Positions 14,999 to 20,242 of a DNA stretch of 20,242 bases are shown piece after piece. This DNA comes from Sergeia podlipaevii. Lineage: Eukaryota > Euglenozoa > Kinetoplastea > Trypanosomatida > Trypanosomatidae. Within the stretch, counting starts at the first letter, position 1; each line of letters begins with the position of its first letter. The stretch lies in the NCBI GenBank assembly GCA_030849805.1, contig JASANZ010001864.1, positions 1-20,242 of the forward strand. The letters are read 5' to 3'. The notes under the pieces are model-generated. The model ran no database searches. It saw only the letters and a program-made list of their open reading frames with translations, and had not been told where the DNA came from. A program made the position numbers and the translations under genes.

Positions 14999-17656
14999 TT
15001 AGATGCTCTTCTCCAGATCCCTCAGCATACGCTGGCCAGCAACGCTCTGCACGGCACCCTTCGTACGCGTGGCAAAGTGGCGCACGTCACTGCGTAGCTG
15101 CTGGGCAGTAGCCGTAGACTTATTCGTAAGCTGGTTGTGCTCAGAAATGATATCAAACGCAATCTCGGCAGTCTTCTCCACATCTTCGCCGTTGCCCTCG
15201 GGGAAGGTCGCCGTGCACAACTGTGTAAGCAACTTCGTCCAGACATCATCAGGAACGCTGGCATCACCAACAACGCTAGAGTACACGTCCTCGCTCATGC
15301 CCTGAAAGAGCTTCAGCGAGATTGACGGCTGCTTCGCGAGCGCCACGTACTGCAAGGCCTCAGTGACACTGTTCTGCGCCAGCATGGCTGTGGCGGTGGT
15401 GAGTACCGTCTCGGGAGTGGGGTTCGCGTGCTGGAAGGAACTTGGGTTCGCGCCAACACCGGCACCCCCCGTGCCGGCGGCAGCACCACCGGCCTGAACA
15501 GACGCGCGCAGGTTGCGAACATCCTCGCGCAGTGCACGAATCTCCTCGAGCGCATTGGAGTTCATAATATCGTTCAGCGCGTTTTGCAGTCTACGATTAT
15601 CCTCCACCAGCGAGTTGAGAGAGGCGTTGATCTGCGCAAAAGCTCCCCGGAGGTCACGCTCAATCACTTCCTGGAGGCGCTTGGCCACCTCGTTAGAGAA
15701 GAAGCTAGTCGTGTTGGTCAATGCCTCGTCAAGGCGGCGCTTGAGTACAGCCTTCTGGGACTCTCGGATGCTAGTCGTGAAGGCCGTGCGGAGCGCGTTA
15801 TCGAGCTCGGTGCGGAGAGTGTCACGGATACCGTGTGCCACGCCGGATGCGATGTCGTTCGCAATGGGCAGCATCAAAGAGGCCACTACGTAGCTGTTGA
15901 ATGCCTCGTCCGAATCCTTGGCCGCCACAGAGGTGCTGGTCGCCGCCCCGACCACAGGGTTCCCCGCTGTGGCTCCGCCGCGGGCAGTGGTGACGCCGCT
16001 GTTCTGCAGCTCCGTCATCTGTGCTTCGAGTGCGAGATTCACAAGTTGCGCGTGGTCACGGTGGATCTGATCTGGAGTGAGCTGCTGGATCTGGGTGATG
16101 TTCTTGAGAATGTTCTGCAGGCTCTCCAGCTCTGCACGAACGGCCTCATCGCCGTGGTACATCGCAGCCGCGAGAGGACCGTCTGTGGTGTGGGGGAGGG
16201 CTGCGTTGTAGAGGGCCTGGCGGGCTGCGAGGTAAGTTGCGCTCGTTCCAGCAGGGGCCACAACAGGAGGCACGGCGCTCTGAGAATGCGGCATGGTAAC
16301 AGGGGGCACAGGAGCAGGAGCAGGAGCAGCAGCGGTTGGAGGAGCGGCTGGCGGAGGCGGGGCAGTTGCCGATGGAGTGGCAGAGGCCCCAGCGAGAGCA
16401 CTGGTGCGCTGCACGTGGTTGAGGAGGTTCTGAATCGCGCTTGTGCTCCCGTTAGTGGGACGCGCCGCAGGCGGGGGAGTAGCCAAGGTAGCCAGGATCG
16501 CGGGATCCGACACCGGGGACGCCGCCTTCGCTACATTAACGGTGCCGTTGTTGTTAGTGTTCCCGGAAGACACACTCTCGCTCTCAGTCACGAGCTGGTA
16601 AATGTCAATCTGCTTGTTCGTATCCACAAGGACGCTGCTGTAGTTGCTTGTACGGCTGAAGCAAACGCTGGTGGGGCGGACCACAATAGGCAACTGGTAG
16701 ACCGTGGCGCGGCTGCTGCTGCTGTTATCGCCGATTTCAACCACCGCAACCTCTTTCTCTTCATTGAAGACGGCAAAACTGTTTCGGCAGCTCAAGAGAG
16801 TAATAATGGATTTGCCGAAAGTGTAGGTGCGAAGTAGTGAAGGCTCTGCATCACCAGTGAGGGTCCATTGAAAAACTGTCGCGGCTGAGCTCGTGATGAG
16901 CACCGCCGGGTCGCCCACAGAGGAACCAGCGTGGCGCGCCTCCAGCAGCTCCAACCCCGTCACCGCCGCACCGCTGCACGCAGCCCACGCAGGCGTATTC
17001 CGGTTCCGCATAGTGCACGCCATTACGAGCGTAGGAGCGGAGGTGAAGGCGAACCAGCCTCCTGCGTTGGCACTGCAGAGGGCGTTAGTGGTGGTCGCTG
17101 GCGTGGGCAGTTCTCGCAGCTCACGAGCGTCGGTCTGTAAAGACGCTTGGAGCGTGTCACGATCAAAGCGTTGAATTAGCTTCGAGCTCTCCAGCATCAT
17201 TGCCTTCTTATCGTATAAGATCAGCATATCTGGGAAGCCAACTTCCTGGTTGATGAAGAAGGAGAAGTTGCAGATGGTGACAGGGTCGCTGAGCTGGAAG
17301 TACGTCTTGACCGTCAATGTGGCCTTTTCGGGATCGACATCGGGGCCGTTCTCGTTGGTGACCACCCACACGAAGAATTCGCCAGAAGAGGCGGAAGCGG
17401 CGACGTTACTGCGATAGTTAACGAAGCGAACGGCATGGATCTGCTTTGTATGGACCTTGAGGCTTGCCTTCACGTTGTTCTCACGCGCGATCAGGCGAAG
17501 GGTACTACCATTCTTAAGGGTGTAAGCTAGGTAGTTAGCAGACTCCGCAATAACACGCGGACTCTGTGGTTGCTGCTTGAAGAGGGCCACAGTCGTGTTG
17601 TACACGTCCTTCGCTGAGGCCTTCTTGGCGTCTATGCGTAAGTTCACAACGCTCAT
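14999..17656 (-). CDS. EDC4/Ge-1-like mRNA-decapping scaffold (885 aa)
   Basis: Layout matches Enhancer of mRNA-decapping 4 (Ge-1, Varicose), a P-body scaffold that bridges decapping and 5'-3' decay factors in other eukaryotes. Residues about 1-370 form a beta-propeller-like region, with a KVHTKQIHAVRFVNYR repeat-like segment near residue 70 and an FFVWVV strand near 97. Residues about 385-480 are a Pro/Ala-rich linker holding a short helix (about 406-420, SAIQNLLNHVQ). Residues about 580-720 are long, charged and heptad-like (RTELDNAL, KRLQEVIERDLRG, LVEDNRRLQNALNDI, EEIRALREDVRNLR), fitting coiled coil. Residues about 743-885 resemble the Ge-1 C-terminal helical domain (NSVTEALQYVALAKQPSI, then DDVWTKLLTQLC). 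It is shorter than human EDC4 (about 1400). The start ATG is followed by a normal-complexity N-terminus and preceded by a plausible AG. The family call rests on layout and the C-terminal similarity, so it is likely but not certain. Confidence 0.75.
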   Translation of the reverse strand: MSVVNLRIDAKKASAKDVYNTTVALFKQQPQSPRVIAESANYLAYTLKNGSTLRLIARENNVKASLKVHTKQIHAVRFVNYRSNVAASASSGEFFVWVVTNENGPDVDPEKATLTVKTYFQLSDPVTICNFSFFINQEVGFPDMLILYDKKAMMLESSKLIQRFDRDTLQASLQTDARELRELPTPATTTNALCSANAGGWFAFTSAPTLVMACTMRNRNTPAWAACSGAAVTGLELLEARHAGSSVGDPAVLITSSAATVFQWTLTGDAEPSLLRTYTFGKSIITLLSCRNSFAVFNEEKEVAVVEIGDNSSSSRATVYQLPIVVRPTSVCFSRTSNYSSVLVDTNKQIDIYQLVTESESVSSGNTNNNGTVNVAKAASPVSDPAILATLATPPPAARPTNGSTSAIQNLLNHVQRTSALAGASATPSATAPPPPAAPPTAAAPAPAPVPPVTMPHSQSAVPPVVAPAGTSATYLAARQALYNAALPHTTDGPLAAAMYHGDEAVRAELESLQNILKNITQIQQLTPDQIHRDHAQLVNLALEAQMTELQNSGVTTARGGATAGNPVVGAATSTSVAAKDSDEAFNSYVVASLMLPIANDIASGVAHGIRDTLRTELDNALRTAFTTSIRESQKAVLKRRLDEALTNTTSFFSNEVAKRLQEVIERDLRGAFAQINASLNSLVEDNRRLQNALNDIMNSNALEEIRALREDVRNLRASVQAGGAAAGTGGAGVGANPSSFQHANPTPETVLTTATAMLAQNSVTEALQYVALAKQPSISLKLFQGMSEDVYSSVVGDASVPDDVWTKLLTQLCTATFPEGNGEDVEKTAEIAFDIISEHNQLTNKSTATAQQLRSDVRHFATRTKGAVQSVAGQRMLRDLEKSI

Positions 17657-17666
17657 CTATCTATCG

Positions 17667-17710
17667 CTAGTGAGGTATATATATATATAGTTTGTTGGAT
17701 AGATAGAAAT
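17667..17710 (-). promoter_or_regulatory. Possible trans-splice acceptor for the EDC4-like gene
   Basis: On the minus strand a modest pyrimidine patch, then a TA run (17677-17690) and CCTCAC, lead to an AG at 17668-17667. This would give a 10-base 5' UTR. The tract is weaker than at the other genes, so the true acceptor may lie further upstream. Confidence 0.3.
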
Positions 17711-18444
17711 TTTTTTTTCACCTTATGTATCTTTTTTTTTATCTCTCTTTCTCTCTCCCAGTTTGAAAACAAGGCAAAACAGAGTAGCAGAGCAAAGATT
17801 TACAAAAAAAAAAAAATAGAGTAAAGGCACCTTTAGAAAAAAGCGGAAAAAAAAAGGTAAGCTAGAAAAGGAATATACCGAGAGTGACGCCCACGTGGAC
17901 CTACGCTAAGTGTATCTTTGAGAGGGTAATCGTGGATATATATAGTGCTTCCTGATAAAGAGTACAAGAAGTAACAATTCACTCACCACACTAACAAGTA
18001 GAAAACAAAATAAAAACAGAAAAAGATATGTATTATACTGCTCTCTTTAAAAAAAAAAAAAGTAAAGAAAAATATAAAAAGTAATACTAAGCTAAAAAAA
18101 AACAAAACAGAGAAAGCGGTAAAAAGATAGTTGGTTAGAAAAAAAAAACCGGAAAAATTGCAAGTAAGCGTGCTCATTCGATAACAAGGAGTAGGGAAGG
18201 TCCCCTTCAGTTGTCCTCCACTTAATTTTTTTAAAATTCAATATTCTCATCCTCCTCTCTGACTCATCAAAGAAATCTGTGGAAACACGCAGGAGGAAAA
18301 GGAGAGCTTGAGTGAAGTAAGAAGGAAGTAGAATTAAGAGAAATAGTAAAGAAAATGAAGAGGGGTTTAGGCAAAACAACAAAAAAAGATAAAAATAAAC
18401 ACACATAAAAACAGAGGGGGGGAACATGATGATCAACAGCAAGA

Positions 18445-18460
18445 ATATACATATGTATAT
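18445..18460. other. 16-base perfect palindrome
   Basis: ATATACATATGTATAT is its own reverse complement. In DNA this AT-rich such a short palindrome may be chance. Confidence 0.5.
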
Positions 18461-18877
18461 ACCTAAACAAACGTAAAAACAAGTTTCATCAACAAATAAT
18501 AAAAAAAAGAGGGAACCCACACACACACAAAAAAAAGGAATTGACCAATGTAAAAGGAGCTGCAACAGCACATTGACCAGGATACACACAGAAACGCGTG
18601 TGCACCAAGATACACACACGCGCATATATAGAGGAAAAAGAGCAAAACAAATAAATAAAAAAGGGAAAACAACAACAACAACCACAACAATAACGACAGA
18701 GATAAAAGAAACTGCGCTGCGCGCAATCCAATGCTGATGTACTGTATGTATGTGTATGTTTGTGCTTTTTTCCCCACGAAAAATGGAAACAATCAAACGG
18801 AAAAAAAAAAAACAGCGTCAACAACAACAAAAAGGATATATGTAAAAAAATATGCGTCTCCACGTGCTTTTTTTTAA

Positions 18878-18903
18878 GGGACGGGGGCGGGGGGGGGGGG
18901 AGG
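18878..18903 (+). other. G-run with quadruplex-forming potential
   Basis: GGG, AC, five G, C, twelve G, A, GG on the plus strand. Four or more G-triplets with short loops fit the G-quadruplex pattern. It is the only long G-run in an A-rich 2.6-kb spacer. It lies on the template strand for the minus-strand genes. Confidence 0.6.
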
Positions 18904-19496
18904 TGACGCCTTCGCACTTTCACAACGGAGAAAGAGGGAAATATATAAACATTTCACTTTGTTTAAATAGCCTCTCCGACTTTTATCCTTTTCTTTGCCT
19001 TTTTTTTCTTTTTAAAAAGAAATTGCATTTGAAATACAGTTGCAAGATTCTTTTTTCTTTTTTTTTTCTTAAAAAAAATTAGAATGACTTCATACATTTT
19101 CCCCCTCCCCTTTCCGTGTTACATTAAAGGCAACGTTTAATGAAAAAAAAAAGAGGAACTTTATTAGCAAAGCAGCCCAGTATGATACAAAACTCACACT
19201 AAATCTCTGAAAGAAGAAGAAGAAAAGAAGAAAAAAAAAAGAAACTCTCAAATGCTTGAATTAGAAATAGCAGTACTAACAATAAAGGAAATCTGGAAAA
19301 AAAAAACAATTAAATTTTCAACCAAAGAGTAGCAAAAAAAAAAGAGAGGGTGCTTGCTTATTCATACGATATCAACTTTGTAAAAGAAAAAAAAAGTTAA
19401 AATTAGAGAATGTTCAACCACTGTGAATGTTCTTGCCTCGCCTCAGCATCAGCAACAAGCTGGAAAATGGAGGGAAGAATAAACACAGATCAAGCC

Positions 19497-19520
19497 AACA
19501 CACACACACACACACACACA
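19497..19520. repeat. CA dinucleotide microsatellite
   Basis: About twelve uninterrupted CA units in the right-hand spacer. Confidence 0.9.
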
Positions 19521-20242
19521 AATATACGCTTGCTTATTATTCTGTCTGTAAGAATTCCATTACAAATGTCGTCATATTAACAAAAAATGTGCATTTTTTC
19601 TATTTCTCTTTCATCCTGCTTTTCCGAACATACATGAGCTCTAGTTAACCACTCTTTCCTCACACGTATAAGGCAGGTGAACACCTGCGATAGCAACAAT
19701 GGTAGTAAGTCAGGAATAATACATGAAACATCAACGAAAGTTTTTTTTTTAAAGAAAAGCGCACTAAAACAGAAGTACAATTTTTTAAAATAAGGCCCTT
19801 AAAAAAAAGAATAATAAATGGAATTTTGAAAATGCATAGTTTTTGTTTTCCTTTTCATTTCGATTATTCCTTCTTTTTTTTTCTTTCCTTCTTTTAGAAG
19901 AATAAGAAGAAGAAAAAAAAAAAGACTGACTGCATAAATCCAACGAGTGGAAAGAGCAATCACGTAACTAACCAAGCTGCTGTATATCAACTCACTTAAG
20001 ATAATAATTAAAAAAAAAAAAGAGGGGGAAGATAGGGTGCAACAGCAAAAGAAGAAAAAAAGAAGAAAATACCATTTAAGAAAGTGGAAACGTTAACCTC
20101 CATTTAAAAAAAGGTGAAGAAGACAAAAAACAAAAGCATTCAAATCAAAAAAACAGAAAGAAGAAAAAAAAAAGTGAAACATACTTCTACTCCCCCTCTT
20201 CTTCTAGATTATGTGTCTCCCTCAATCCCCCCCTCCCCCAAA

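Larger units (their letters stand above)
17657..20242. other. 2.6-kb gene-free spacer upstream of the EDC4-like gene
   Basis: No supportable gene on either strand. The plus strand is strongly A-rich with many A-runs, a G-run (18878-18903), a 16-base palindrome (18445-18460), a CA run (19497-19520) and C-rich sequence at the right edge. Small islands of ordinary complexity lie at about 17870-17960 and 18160-18260. It may contain the start of the transcription unit, or simply another spacer. It is only slightly longer than the 2.3-kb and 2.0-kb spacers elsewhere in the window. Confidence 0.65.

Noticed and set aside
15428..16837. 469-residue open frame on the plus strand opposite the EDC4-like gene
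   Set aside because: It is fully antisense to a gene with recognisable domains, and its composition (Arg, His, Gly, Ser runs) is typical of a shadow of GC-rich codons.
17870..17960. Possible tRNA or small RNA gene in an island of normal complexity
   Set aside because: I could not find a B-box (GGTTCGANTCC type) or a cloverleaf on either strand here or in the other spacers.
18092..18796. 234-residue hydrophobic minus-strand frame in the right spacer, like a multi-pass membrane protein
   Set aside because: Its Phe, Leu, Val and Cys runs come from A-runs and CAA repeats read in antisense. There is no conserved motif or start context, and the neighbouring frames look the same.
1..20242. Spliced-leader RNA genes, telomere repeats, CRISPR arrays or transposons
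   Set aside because: No conserved spliced-leader exon start (AACTAACGC), no TTAGGG arrays, no spaced direct repeats and no transposase or reverse transcriptase motifs were seen.

Overview
The window looks like nuclear DNA of a trypanosomatid (kinetoplastid) protozoan. Four long intronless protein genes all lie on the minus strand, as in one polycistronic transcription unit. They are separated by AT-rich, microsatellite-filled spacers that carry pyrimidine tracts followed by AG, the usual signals for spliced-leader trans-splicing. One gene encodes a kinetoplast-type family A DNA polymerase found only in this group. I cannot fix the genus. The spacers (poly-A, TA, AAT, CT and CA runs) are unusually rich in simple sequence.

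In transcription order (right to left): 20242-17657 is gene-free, A-rich spacer with a G-run. 17656-14999 encodes an 885-residue EDC4/Ge-1-like mRNA-decapping scaffold. 14998-12962 is spacer with a strong extra splice-acceptor-like signal and a perfect hairpin. 12961-7859 encodes a 1700-residue mitochondrial DNA polymerase I-like protein, best matched to POLIC. 7858-7128 is spacer. 7127-5436 encodes eukaryote-type glutathione synthetase. 5435-3105 is spacer with a few islands of complex sequence. 3104-708 encodes a 798-residue protein of unknown function with a possible CYTH/triphosphate-tunnel-like fragment near its C-terminus. 707-1 is spacer.

The genes do not form one pathway, which is normal for trypanosomatid units. 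They serve RNA turnover (EDC4-like), kinetoplast DNA maintenance (POLIC) and thiol synthesis leading to trypanothione (glutathione synthetase); the fourth is unassigned. Co-directional order fits constitutive transcription with control after transcription. Most worth a second look are the degenerate exonuclease-like segment and the HDC active site in the polymerase, the decapping scaffold in a lineage described as lacking DCP2, the CYTH-like fragment, and the repeated purine-rich tracts just after stop codons, which read on the other strand as splice acceptors. I found no convincing RNA gene, mobile element or CRISPR array.
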